Assembly (NCBI GenBank): GCA_000437555.1
Contig: FR901021.1
Coordinates: forward strand, 40,362-52,684
Length of the DNA: 12,323 nucleotides
Direction: 5' to 3'
Source: Acidaminococcus sp. CAG:917
GTDB lineage: Bacteria; Bacillota; Clostridia; Christensenellales; CAG-917
Shown here: positions 1-7,205 of the stretch, piece after piece
Position numbering within the stretch: position 1 is the stretch's first letter
Layout: each line of letters begins with the position of its first letter
Translations under genes and position numbers: made by a program
The notes under the pieces: generated by a model
Told to the model about the DNA's origin: nothing
Database searches by the model: none
The model's input: the letters and a program-made list of their open reading frames with translations, nothing else

Positions 1-742
1 CGCATATAGTGCTGTCACAGTCTATCCTTTCGCCGCTTGACAGTTCTACGTATCCGTCGCCTATTATGTTAGCCGTGACGCCGGTTTTAAAAGTGACGCC
101 TTTCTGCCTCAAAAGAGAAGCAATCTGTGTGGAAATTTCTTTGGAGAACATAGGCAAAACTCTGTCCGTTCCCTCAACCACTGTGACCTTTTTCCCTACG
201 TATGAAAAATAGGTGGCAAACTCCATACCTATGACGCCGCCGCCTATGATGACTAATCTTTCGCCTTTAATCTCCTCGGAGAATACGTCGTCGGAGTTGA
301 GAGCCTTTTCTATGCCTTCGATTTTTGGCATAAACGGCTTTGACCCTGTGGCGATAATTAAATTTTTATATTCTATCTTTTGTCCGTTCGCTATGACGTA
401 ACCGTCAAAAACCTCGGCGTCGGATTTATAGATATCCGCACCTTTTAAAAGAGTTTCGACTCCTAAGGATAGTTTTTGAGAAATCTCGTTTTTTCTGAGG
501 TAGGCTTTGGATTGATTGAAACCTATATCGCCCGTTATTCCCATCTCTTCAAATGACAGCCTCTCATCGTAAAGCTTTGCCGAGTGAAGCAGCGTTTTCA
601 TGGGAATACAGCCCCGATTCAGACATGTTCCGCCTGCCCTGTCGCGCTCGACAACGGCGACCTTGAGCCCATGTTTTATCGCCCTGACGCCCGCCGTATA
701 TCCTGCAGGTCCTAAACCGATTATGACTAAATCGTAAATCAT
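1..742 (-). CDS. lpd: Dihydrolipoamide dehydrogenase (E3), C-terminus cut by window edge
   Basis: This flavoprotein disulfide reductase reoxidises the dihydrolipoyl group of 2-oxoacid dehydrogenases or the glycine cleavage H protein, passing electrons through a Cys pair and FAD to NAD+. The ORF is open at the left edge; about 247 residues are visible of the usual 450-470. Seen: an N-terminal FAD-binding GLGPAG (residues 9-14); the redox motif GGTCLNRGCIPMK with C40 and C45 in the CxxxxC arrangement; the ATG motif at 131-133; and the NAD-binding GGGVIGMEFA (167-176) followed by a strand ending in E190, which favours NAD over NADP. There is no N-terminal lipoyl domain. The interface and His-Glu dyad lie outside the window. 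The ATG at 742 overlaps the lplA stop as ATGA, and a GGGGGAG ribosome site lies 10 nt upstream. Family assignment as a class I disulfide reductase is firm. E3 rather than glutathione or mercuric reductase is inferred from the motif and from the lplA neighbour. Confidence 0.93.
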   Translation of the reverse strand, partial: MIYDLVIIGLGPAGYTAGVRAIKHGLKVAVVERDRAGGTCLNRGCIPMKTLLHSAKLYDERLSFEEMGITGDIGFNQSKAYLRKNEISQKLSLGVETLLKGADIYKSDAEVFDGYVIANGQKIEYKNLIIATGSKPFMPKIEGIEKALNSDDVFSEEIKGERLVIIGGGVIGMEFATYFSYVGKKVTVVEGTDRVLPMFSKEISTQIASLLRQKGVTFKTGVTANIIGDGYVELSSGERIDCDSTIC

Positions 743-1641
743 ATTATAAAATCTCCCCCGTCGTATTTTGCGCCTATAAGGCTCTTTTGAAACCTTTCCA
801 CCGCTATTATATCTAAGCTGTCGGAATACACTTTAGCGGCAGTCACCCTGCCTTCGGACACATTTGCCCTGATATCGAGCACTCCCAAAGCCGAATCCTT
901 AACTACTTTTGTATTATAACACGCCTCGTCGCCCAAAATCCATACTTTATCCGAAAATACTCTTTCTCTCTCTGCCACGGCGTCGGCATAATCGTTTATA
1001 TCCAAAACGGAAAAATCCGCCTTTCTATATTCCTCTTTTAAAGCGGAAAGTAAAGCGTCCTTTAAACTGTCTGCATTTATATCGGAAATTTCGGCTAAAT
1101 TTAACACTCTCGCTTCTACTGATTTAACGCCCTTTTTGCTCAGTTTGACGGAATTGGGCGTAAGATATTTTTTTATCTTGTCGGTGTCGACGTCAATGAG
1201 CAAAGTGCCGTGGTGAAGCTTTTTGCCCTTGTGAAAATAAAATGCGTTGCCCGAAATTTTTCTGCCGTTAACCTCCACGTCGTTTCTTCCGCTAAGAGTC
1301 GCCGATATTCCGAACGCTTTTAAGGCGTCCTGCACCACTTTCATCTGTCTGCTTAAATCATAATATCTTACAGGTGCTATAAATGTGAAATTTAAATTTC
1401 CCCTGTCGTGAAAAACGGCGCCGCCCCCGGATATTCTTCTAGCCACTTTACCGCCGTCTGCGGTAAACATATTATAGTTACATTCGGACAGCGCGTCCTG
1501 ATTTTTGCCTATGACGACAGCGTTTTCGTTTTGCCAAAGATAAAAAACTATTTCGTCGCCCGATAAATCGAACAGCGTTTTTTCTATCGCCTGATTATGA
1601 TATACGTCAAACGAGTCGCCAGATATGACGGTCAGTTTCAT
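739..1641 (-). CDS. lplA: Lipoate-protein ligase A
   Basis: This enzyme activates free lipoate with ATP and transfers it to the lysine of E2 or GcvH lipoyl domains (lipoate scavenging, cytoplasm). The 300-residue product has the family signature RRISGGGAVFHDRGNLNF from residue 68, the lipoyl-AMP binding Gly loop (G72-G74), the catalytic lysine region GRKISG (K128, equivalent to E. coli K133) and the downstream HHGTLL. A C-terminal accessory domain (about 225-300) is present, as in single-chain LplA rather than the split archaeal form. I chose the ATG at 1641, which overlaps the polA TGA as ATGA and begins MKLTVISG. A longer in-frame start at 1656 would add five residues inside polA and is less likely. 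A GGGGCGAG ribosome site lies about 5 nt upstream, within the end of polA. lpd follows with another ATGA overlap, so ligase and E3 are made together. Octanoyltransferase LipM is an alternative family, but the C-terminal domain argues against it. Confidence 0.93.
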   Translation of the reverse strand: MKLTVISGDSFDVYHNQAIEKTLFDLSGDEIVFYLWQNENAVVIGKNQDALSECNYNMFTADGGKVARRISGGGAVFHDRGNLNFTFIAPVRYYDLSRQMKVVQDALKAFGISATLSGRNDVEVNGRKISGNAFYFHKGKKLHHGTLLIDVDTDKIKKYLTPNSVKLSKKGVKSVEARVLNLAEISDINADSLKDALLSALKEEYRKADFSVLDINDYADAVAERERVFSDKVWILGDEACYNTKVVKDSALGVLDIRANVSEGRVTAAKVYSDSLDIIAVERFQKSLIGAKYDGGDFII

Positions 1642-4118
1642 TCTATCTCGCCCCAATTGCTTCCGTAAGCAGAGTCGACCACAAGCGGAACGGACAGTTT
1701 TACAACGTTTTCCATTTCACTCTTTACAATTTTCATAACCTCGTCAAGTTCGCCAAGAGGCACCTCGAATATAAGTTCGTCATGAATCTGTAAAAGCATT
1801 TTCGATTTAAAGCCTTTAAGCTTTTCCTCGATGTTTATCATCGCAAGCTTTACGATGTCGGCGGCACTGCCCTGAAGCGGAGTATTCATAGCCATTCTGG
1901 CGCTCTGCTGAGCAAGATTAAAATTTTTAGCGTTTATATCGGTAAGATATCTCCTACGCTTCAGCAAGGTGGAAACATATCCGTTTTCCTTGGCAAATTT
2001 CACGTTGCCGTCAAGGTATTCCTTTACCGTTTTATAATTATCGAAATAAGCGTCAATATACGACTTAGCCATATATCTGGGAATAGAAAGGTTTTGCGAA
2101 AGACCGAAATCGCTTATACCGTAAACAATGCCGAAATTTACCGCCTTTGCGCTCTTTCTCAGTTCGGGGCTTACCGCCTCAGGAGGAACGCCGAATACTT
2201 TAGAGGCGGTCTGAGTGTGAATATCATCTCCGCGCCTGAATGCCTCGATTAGTTTTTCGTCGCCGCTGAAATGGGCAAGAAGCCTTAGTTCTATCTGCGA
2301 ATAATCGCATGAAAGAAGCACCGCTCCGTCGCCGGCCACAAACGCACTCTTGATTTTTTTTGCGTCCCTGCCCTTTACGGGAATGTTCTGCAGATTGGGA
2401 TTCGTCGACGAAAGCCTGCCCGTCGTCGTTATCGTCTGATTAAACTCCGTATGCACTCTGCCGTCCTTTACCATCGCTTTGAGTCCCGTAACGTAAGTCG
2501 ATAAAAGTTTAGCCACTCGGCGATAATCTAAAATAAGTGACGCCACGGGGTGGTCTATCTGCGACAAAACCTCTTCGTCCACACTGTAACCGCCGGAGTG
2601 ATTTTTCCTGCCGTGCTTTAGTTTTAAAGTGTCGAAAAGAAGCGTTGCTATCTGCTTGGGCGAAGATATGTTAACGCTCTCGCCCGCATACTCTTTTATC
2701 TCGTCGGAAATTTTCGCAAGCTCGACGGTATACTCTTTTTCAAGACTGTCGAGAGTATCGGAATTTACGGCAATACCTCTTGTCTGCATTTCGGCAAGAA
2801 CTTTTAAAAGCTTGAATTCCACTTCCAAAGTGCCCTGCATATCCTGCTCGTTTAAAATCTTTTGCTGCGACTCGTAAAGACGGAAATAGCTTGCGGCGTT
2901 ATAAGGCAAGCCGTGATTTTCCAAAACCTTGACAATCGATTTTACCGATTCCGAACCGCTCGCCAGATGCTCGCCTATCAGAACGTCGTAAAAATCTTCA
3001 AAATATAATCCGTGCTCGACTATTGCCGATTTTGCGTCGGCAATCAAAACTTTGCCGTTTATACCCTTTAGTTTGCTCAACGCCTCGTCAAAGGAGAGTC
3101 CGTTAGAGAATAAGTCATCTTTAAGCTTTAAGACGTATTCTTTTTGACCGTCAAAGGATAGCTTTAACTCGTCGCCCAAAATCAAAGCCGTTTTGTCAAA
3201 TTTTTGTGACAGAAGTTTTTCAAATTCTTCCGAGGAAATTTCCTCGCTTGCAAGTTCTGCCATTGTCGGCTCAAAGTCGAGTTTTTTGACAATGGAATTG
3301 AGCTCAAGCTCGGACAAATATTCTTTAAGCTGAGATGAATAGTTTTTGTTCAATTTTATGTCGTTCAAAGAAATATCTATAGGAACGTCTGTGTCGATGG
3401 TAGCAAGCTTTTTTGAAAGATATGCGCTCTCTTTGCCCGCCCTTATCTTCTCGCCTATCTTGCCCTTTATTTCGTCGGCATGCTCATACACTCCGTCAAG
3501 GCTGACGTATTGCTGTAAAAGAGAAAGCGCCGTCTTTTCGCCCACACCGCTGATTCCCGGAATATTGTCCGACGGGTCGCCCATTAAAGCCTTAAAATCT
3601 ATAAATTGGTCGGTGCTTATAAAGCCCATACCTTTTAAATAGGTCTCATCGACAATCTCGACGCTTGTCACTCCTACTTTCGTCCACATAACTTTTGTTG
3701 TGGGAGATACAAGCTGAAAGCTGTCGCGGTCTCCCGTCACTATAAAAGTAGGCTCGTCAAAACGACGGGCAAGCGTGCCTATAATATCGTCCGCCTCAAA
3801 GCCCGGCTTTTCGATTACCTTGACGTTCATTAGAGCGAGAATTTTTTTTAACGGCTCAAACTGCATGGCAAGCTCAAAGTCCATAGGCTTTCTCGTGCCC
3901 TTGTATTCCGCAAACATCTCATGGCGGAAAGTCTTGGCTTTGGCGTCAAAAACCGCCGCAACGTGTGTTGGAGTTTCCTGTTCTACAAGACGCAAAAAAA
4001 TGTTTAAAAAACCGAAAATCGCTCCCGTATACTGCCCGATTTTGGAAGCGAGGTTAGGGAGCGCATGATAGGCACGGTGAAGTATGCTGTTCGAATCGAT
4101 AAGTAATATTTTATTCAT
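1638..4118 (-). CDS. polA: DNA polymerase I, proofreading site degenerate
   Basis: Repair and Okazaki-fragment polymerase of 826 residues, close to Taq polymerase (832) and shorter than E. coli (928). Residues 1-290 form the 5'-3' exonuclease: LLIDSNSILHRAYHALP at the N-terminus, FEADDIIGT, VTGDRDSFQL and the helix-hairpin-helix GDPSDNIPGISGVGEKTA carry the metal-binding acidic residues. Residues about 290-420 occupy the place of the 3'-5' exonuclease domain, but I see no DxE, NxxxD or YxxxD motifs there, so proofreading is probably lost. The polymerase domain is complete: TGRLSSTNPNLQNIP; motif A DYSQIELR with D605; O helix RKSAKAVNFGIVYG with R654, K658, F662 and Y666; and motif C IHDE with H779, D780 and E781. 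The start is fixed by an in-frame TAA 15 nt upstream; the Shine-Dalgarno site is poor. polA overlaps lplA by 4 nt and lies 106 nt after the patatin gene. Confidence 0.98.
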   Translation of the reverse strand: MNKILLIDSNSILHRAYHALPNLASKIGQYTGAIFGFLNIFLRLVEQETPTHVAAVFDAKAKTFRHEMFAEYKGTRKPMDFELAMQFEPLKKILALMNVKVIEKPGFEADDIIGTLARRFDEPTFIVTGDRDSFQLVSPTTKVMWTKVGVTSVEIVDETYLKGMGFISTDQFIDFKALMGDPSDNIPGISGVGEKTALSLLQQYVSLDGVYEHADEIKGKIGEKIRAGKESAYLSKKLATIDTDVPIDISLNDIKLNKNYSSQLKEYLSELELNSIVKKLDFEPTMAELASEEISSEEFEKLLSQKFDKTALILGDELKLSFDGQKEYVLKLKDDLFSNGLSFDEALSKLKGINGKVLIADAKSAIVEHGLYFEDFYDVLIGEHLASGSESVKSIVKVLENHGLPYNAASYFRLYESQQKILNEQDMQGTLEVEFKLLKVLAEMQTRGIAVNSDTLDSLEKEYTVELAKISDEIKEYAGESVNISSPKQIATLLFDTLKLKHGRKNHSGGYSVDEEVLSQIDHPVASLILDYRRVAKLLSTYVTGLKAMVKDGRVHTEFNQTITTTGRLSSTNPNLQNIPVKGRDAKKIKSAFVAGDGAVLLSCDYSQIELRLLAHFSGDEKLIEAFRRGDDIHTQTASKVFGVPPEAVSPELRKSAKAVNFGIVYGISDFGLSQNLSIPRYMAKSYIDAYFDNYKTVKEYLDGNVKFAKENGYVSTLLKRRRYLTDINAKNFNLAQQSARMAMNTPLQGSAADIVKLAMINIEEKLKGFKSKMLLQIHDELIFEVPLGELDEVMKIVKSEMENVVKLSVPLVVDSAYGSNWGEIE

Positions 4119-4121
4119 AAT

Positions 4122-4148
4122 CCATTCAACTTAATTTATCGCCTTGCC
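4122..4148 (-). repeat. Leader motif shared with the patatin gene (copy 1, before polA)
   Basis: Read on the minus strand, the bases just before polA begin GGCAAGGCGA, followed by ATAAATTA, GTT and ATGG. A near-identical run precedes the patatin gene at 5376-5410, with 10 identical bases at the start and then similar A/T-rich spacing. The motif lies between the candidate -35 box and the polA start. Function is unknown; it could be a shared regulatory site, a small dispersed repeat, or chance. Confidence 0.35.
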
Positions 4149-4174
4149 GACGATGCTTTGTCAAACGGTTTGAC
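4135..4174 (-). promoter_or_regulatory. Candidate polA promoter with overlapping 15-bp palindrome (operator-like)
   Basis: The perfect palindrome GTCAAACGGTTTGAC (7-bp arms, one central base) spans 4160-4174. Read on the minus strand, its proximal half supplies TTGACA (4164-4159), a consensus -35 box. A GATAAA at 4140-4135 is a weaker -10 at 18-bp spacing, placing a start about 10 nt before the polA ATG. The single-base centre makes a stable RNA hairpin unlikely, so a dimeric repressor or activator site is the more natural reading. The -10 match is modest and I recognise no regulator for this sequence, so the promoter role is an inference. Confidence 0.4.
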
Positions 4175-4224
4175 GCCTCTTTGCGGATTAAAATACCCGC
4201 TAAAGAACTTAAACAAACCGCAAA

Positions 4225-5379
4225 CTAAACCTTGACGTATTTTGCTAAATAATATATAAGCTTTTTAAGTTTAGAATTTTTAATGTCTTTTGTCTGCTTT
4301 GCAAACTCTTTTGGCTCAAACGAAGCTTTGGCTTTTATCTGCCTTAAAAAGTCGTCAATCGATAAAACCTGAAATCTGTCGATTTTAAGACACATCGCAT
4401 ATAATTCCAAAATGCTGAGTATTGCCTTATCGTCGCTGACGTCCTCACCCACTCCGAGTTCCTCTAACAAAGAGCGCAACCCCATATATTTTTTACCTAC
4501 GACGGCAAATACTTTTTCTCTTGCCATTTTTACCAGCGGTAAGTCGTAAAATCTTGTCATGAAATCGGATTTTTCAAAAGGTTCTATATAGTATTTTACC
4601 CCTTGAAGTTTCTTTACAAACCTGAGTCCGTCATAATATCCTAAGATTTTCATCTTTTCTATCTTATGCTGAAAAAAGTCAATCATCGAGCCGAGGTCTT
4701 CCGACGGCGTTATATAAGTTACGTTTAAATCGTCGTATAAAATTTTCCTTTTTCTCGGTTTATCGTTTGTTCTTATGGCAATTATGTTTTTATACCCTTT
4801 CGACGCCATAAGGTTGACGGGACAGTTGTCCCATATACCTCCGTCGAAATACCGTTCGCCGTTAAATTTGTAAAAACCGTAAAGCGGATATGTTGCCGAA
4901 GCGACGAAATAATCGGTGATGTATTCTTCCTCCATATCCTCGACGAATTTTTCAACAGGCTGCATTTTCGAAACGCAAAAAGTGACGCAACCCACTTTCA
5001 TATCCGCATTTTTTAGTTTAACGGGGTCAAGACGTTTTTTTATGTAGCTTTCCATCTTTTCACCGTTGACGTCTATAAACTTTTTCAGATTTCTGACTTG
5101 AAGCAAAATATAAACCATCACGTTTCGGCTGACGCCGTTTTCAAGTTTTTCGGCAATCTCCTCACTGACGTCGAATATGCTTGATATTTTCACTTCCCGC
5201 CAAAACTCTTCCAATGTGTCGAGACCCTCTTGCGCAAGAATCGCTCCGTTCAATGCGCCGATAGAAGTGCCCGTGACAGCGTCGAAACGGTAGCCGTTTT
5301 CAAGCAAAGCCTTTAAAACGCCAACCTGATATGCGCCCTTAGAACCGCCGCCTTCTAAAACAAGTCCGATTTTTTCCAT
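4225..5379 (-). CDS. Patatin-like phospholipase (RssA/YlbK-type) with unassigned C-terminal region
   Basis: A predicted serine acyl hydrolase of 384 residues acting on phospholipids or other acyl esters by a Ser-Asp dyad. The patatin domain covers about residues 3-205: oxyanion-hole loop GGGSKG (10-15), nucleophile elbow GTSIG with Ser39, the ASATYPLYGF segment near 160-169, and catalytic Asp179 in YFDGGIWDNCPV. All key residues are present, so it should be active. Residues about 250-384 are charged, mostly helical in character, and match nothing I know. There is no signal peptide or clear membrane helix, so it is likely cytoplasmic or peripheral. I chose the ATG at 5379, which starts MEKIGLVLEGGG as family members do; a TTG at 5388 adds three residues. 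The gene lies between the ABC operon and polA on the same strand. No T-rich hairpin follows its stop, so read-through into polA is possible. Substrate is unknown. Confidence 0.88.
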   Translation of the reverse strand: MEKIGLVLEGGGSKGAYQVGVLKALLENGYRFDAVTGTSIGALNGAILAQEGLDTLEEFWREVKISSIFDVSEEIAEKLENGVSRNVMVYILLQVRNLKKFIDVNGEKMESYIKKRLDPVKLKNADMKVGCVTFCVSKMQPVEKFVEDMEEEYITDYFVASATYPLYGFYKFNGERYFDGGIWDNCPVNLMASKGYKNIIAIRTNDKPRKRKILYDDLNVTYITPSEDLGSMIDFFQHKIEKMKILGYYDGLRFVKKLQGVKYYIEPFEKSDFMTRFYDLPLVKMAREKVFAVVGKKYMGLRSLLEELGVGEDVSDDKAILSILELYAMCLKIDRFQVLSIDDFLRQIKAKASFEPKEFAKQTKDIKNSKLKKLIYYLAKYVKV

Positions 5380-5410
5380 TTCACCCAAACTAATTTTATT
5401 TCGCCTTGCC
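5376..5410 (-). repeat. Leader motif shared with polA (copy 2, before the patatin gene)
   Basis: Minus-strand GGCAAGGCGA followed by AATAAAATTAGTTTGGGTG and AAATGG, ending on the patatin start codon. It matches the segment before polA (4122-4148) in its first ten bases and then in its A/T-rich order with small gaps. It includes the weak ribosome site GGGTGA. Role unknown. Confidence 0.35.
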
Positions 5411-5413
5411 TAT

Positions 5414-5441
5414 ATTATGGCATTGCGATAATATGCGTTAA
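5414..5441 (-). promoter_or_regulatory. Weak candidate promoter for the patatin gene
   Basis: On the minus strand, TTAACG (5441-5436) is followed after 16 bp by CATAAT (5419-5414), with 4/6 and 5/6 matches to the sigma-A consensus. A start near 5407 would give a leader of about 28 nt that begins within the motif shared with polA. The -35 is poor and the region is A/T rich, so a chance match is quite possible. Confidence 0.3.
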
Positions 5442-5459
5442 TTTTACGAGTAAAAGTTT

Positions 5460-5483
5460 TCGGTTTGTTAATGCCCAAACCGA
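5460..5483 (-). terminator. Candidate terminator hairpin after the ABC operon
   Basis: Minus-strand TCGGTTTG and CAAACCGA form an 8-bp perfect stem with an 8-nt loop (GGCATTAA), starting about 15 nt after the permease stop codon. The sequence after the stem is AAAACTTTTAC, so the U-tract is offset and short. It may be an inefficient terminator or a 3' stabilising hairpin rather than a strong intrinsic terminator. Confidence 0.42.
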
Positions 5484-5497
5484 TAAAGAGCAAAAAG

Positions 5498-7180
5498 TTA
5501 AGCTACGATTTTGCGATAATCTCTGTTGAGCGTCGGGAAAAGCGTTGCCGTCGTGCAAACAAGCATTATAACCGACACCCCGAGAAGAATGAGATACTTG
5601 CTGTAACCGCCGAGCGAGTAGTCCTGTCCGTTTACCTGGAAAGGTATTATGGACAAAAGCATTGTAAACAGTCCGAACAGCACCGCCACGATAACGCCGA
5701 TTGCTATCGTCAAAGCTACGTTTTTGTTTGCGGAAACGAGGTCACCGTCACCGGACACGTTGAAAGTCGGGTGTTTGATGTCTACCCTTATCGACATACA
5801 AGTTAAAGAAACTACCAATATTGCGGAAATAAGGAAAATCATAAACGCTTCAAGCGAGGTCATGATGCCCTTCCCCGCCGGTCCGAACACAAGACCGACG
5901 ACAAGACAGCTTACCGCAGTGGATATCATAGCCACTATTCCGTATAAAAAGAGCTTTACCAGCACTTGATTTTTATATGATACGGGAATTATTTTCGTGT
6001 GATAAAAACACATTCCTTCTCGGGATACCGTCGTGGAAGCAAAGGATACGATTATCGTCGTAAACAAGGTTATGACCATAAGCGTAAGTCCGGGAACGAT
6101 TGCCGAACCCACCGTGCTCTGTCCGTAGGAAACGGCAAGGTCGTTGCAATAATAGACCATAACGGGTGCCGCGACAGCCATGGCGAGGTATTGAAACGAA
6201 TAGTTGAACGAACGGAATATCAAAAGAAATTCCCTTCTGAAAAGCGCGCTGAACTGCGAGCGCAAAACTATTTTGCTCTTTGTCGTAAGAGCGGTTTTGC
6301 CCGTTTCGATACTGTATAATATGGTTTTGTAATAGCATTTAATTGTCGTAAAGTAGGCGCATACGGCTATAGCCGCCTCAATCAATACAATATACAAAAG
6401 ATTTAAAAACACTTGTCCCTCGCCGCTCTCGATTTGAGAATAGGCCAAAACGTCCGCATAAAATCTGAACGGATAACAGTTGTTTGCAAAAGTTTTGATA
6501 TTCTGAGTCATTTCGGGAGAGAAAAGACTGATGTTGTTGTTTTCGATGTATTGCACCACTTCTTTAAGCAGCTGCATATACAAAATAAATCCGCCGCAAA
6601 GCAAAAGTATAAGCACTATGAGTATAAGCAAAAACTTATCCTTTACGTGATTGACAAGCTGCATAACCGGTATAGCGATTAAATTTGCAACGAAGAACGG
6701 CACTAAAGAAATTAAAAACATAACTATTATCGAAAGAAAATAATAGCCGACGTTCATTCCCGACAGTGCGCCGAAAATTATATAAAACGGAAAGAGAAGC
6801 AGAAAACAAATTATAAGATTTGATACAAAGCAATAAATGGATTTTGCAATCAAAACGTCCTTTCCGCTTACGGGGAAACGAAGCAGAAGCTCGTTGTCTC
6901 CGCTGAAATATAAGTTTTTGACAACGTTACCCGTCCCCACTATTGTAAGCAAAATTAGAGCTACAAAAGTGACGATTACTAAAAATTCAAACCCGAGCTG
7001 TGACTTTACGACAAACATCTCGGTAAGATAATAAAATACTGCAATTAAAACGACATAAAGCACGACAGAAAGAACGATATTGAAAAACCTTTTCAAATGG
7101 TCCTTTGTGCTTATTGCTTTCGTTGACCCGTGCCTTGATTTAAGGTCGAGTTTAAATAACGTCCATACGGTAAAGTTCAT
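5498..7180 (-). CDS. ABC exporter permease, double-length (two fused halves)
   Basis: Integral membrane subunit of an ABC-2-like exporter, 560 residues with about 12 hydrophobic segments (roughly 33-55, 64-88, 115-138, 145-176, 182-204, 262-287, 328-345, 361-383, 407-432, 443-462, 489-512 and 530-548). The segment PVSGKDVLIAK (103-113) is echoed at identical spacing by PVSYKNQVLVK (399-409), each after a hydrophobic helix, so the protein looks like two homologous halves in one chain. That fits Firmicutes 'putative ABC exporter' permeases of similar size. The start ATG at 7180 has an AGAGG ribosome site 6 nt upstream. The gene follows its ATPase by 25 nt, so one promoter should serve both. No periplasmic binding protein or signal peptide is encoded nearby, which supports export rather than uptake. 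The substrate cannot be told from the sequence: no bacteriocin, two-component or lipoprotein gene adjoins it. Confidence 0.85.
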   Translation of the reverse strand: MNFTVWTLFKLDLKSRHGSTKAISTKDHLKRFFNIVLSVVLYVVLIAVFYYLTEMFVVKSQLGFEFLVIVTFVALILLTIVGTGNVVKNLYFSGDNELLLRFPVSGKDVLIAKSIYCFVSNLIICFLLLFPFYIIFGALSGMNVGYYFLSIIVMFLISLVPFFVANLIAIPVMQLVNHVKDKFLLILIVLILLLCGGFILYMQLLKEVVQYIENNNISLFSPEMTQNIKTFANNCYPFRFYADVLAYSQIESGEGQVFLNLLYIVLIEAAIAVCAYFTTIKCYYKTILYSIETGKTALTTKSKIVLRSQFSALFRREFLLIFRSFNYSFQYLAMAVAAPVMVYYCNDLAVSYGQSTVGSAIVPGLTLMVITLFTTIIVSFASTTVSREGMCFYHTKIIPVSYKNQVLVKLFLYGIVAMISTAVSCLVVGLVFGPAGKGIMTSLEAFMIFLISAILVVSLTCMSIRVDIKHPTFNVSGDGDLVSANKNVALTIAIGVIVAVLFGLFTMLLSIIPFQVNGQDYSLGGYSKYLILLGVSVIMLVCTTATLFPTLNRDYRKIVA

Positions 7181-7205
7181 TTTTTCCTCTGTTTCTCAAC
7201 CTTAA

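Noticed and set aside
1..401. Two short plus-strand open frames near the left edge
   Set aside because: They are antisense to the lpd reading frame, which carries intact FAD, redox Cys and NAD motifs across the same bases.
4187..4204. GCGGATTAAAATACCCGC as a terminator of the patatin gene
   Set aside because: The stem is 6 bp with a wobble and no T-run follows on the minus strand.
5973..6338. Overlapping open frames on both strands inside the ABC permease gene
   Set aside because: The permease frame gives a coherent multi-helix membrane protein through this region; the alternatives are low-complexity Arg/His/Gly-rich translations typical of frame shadows.
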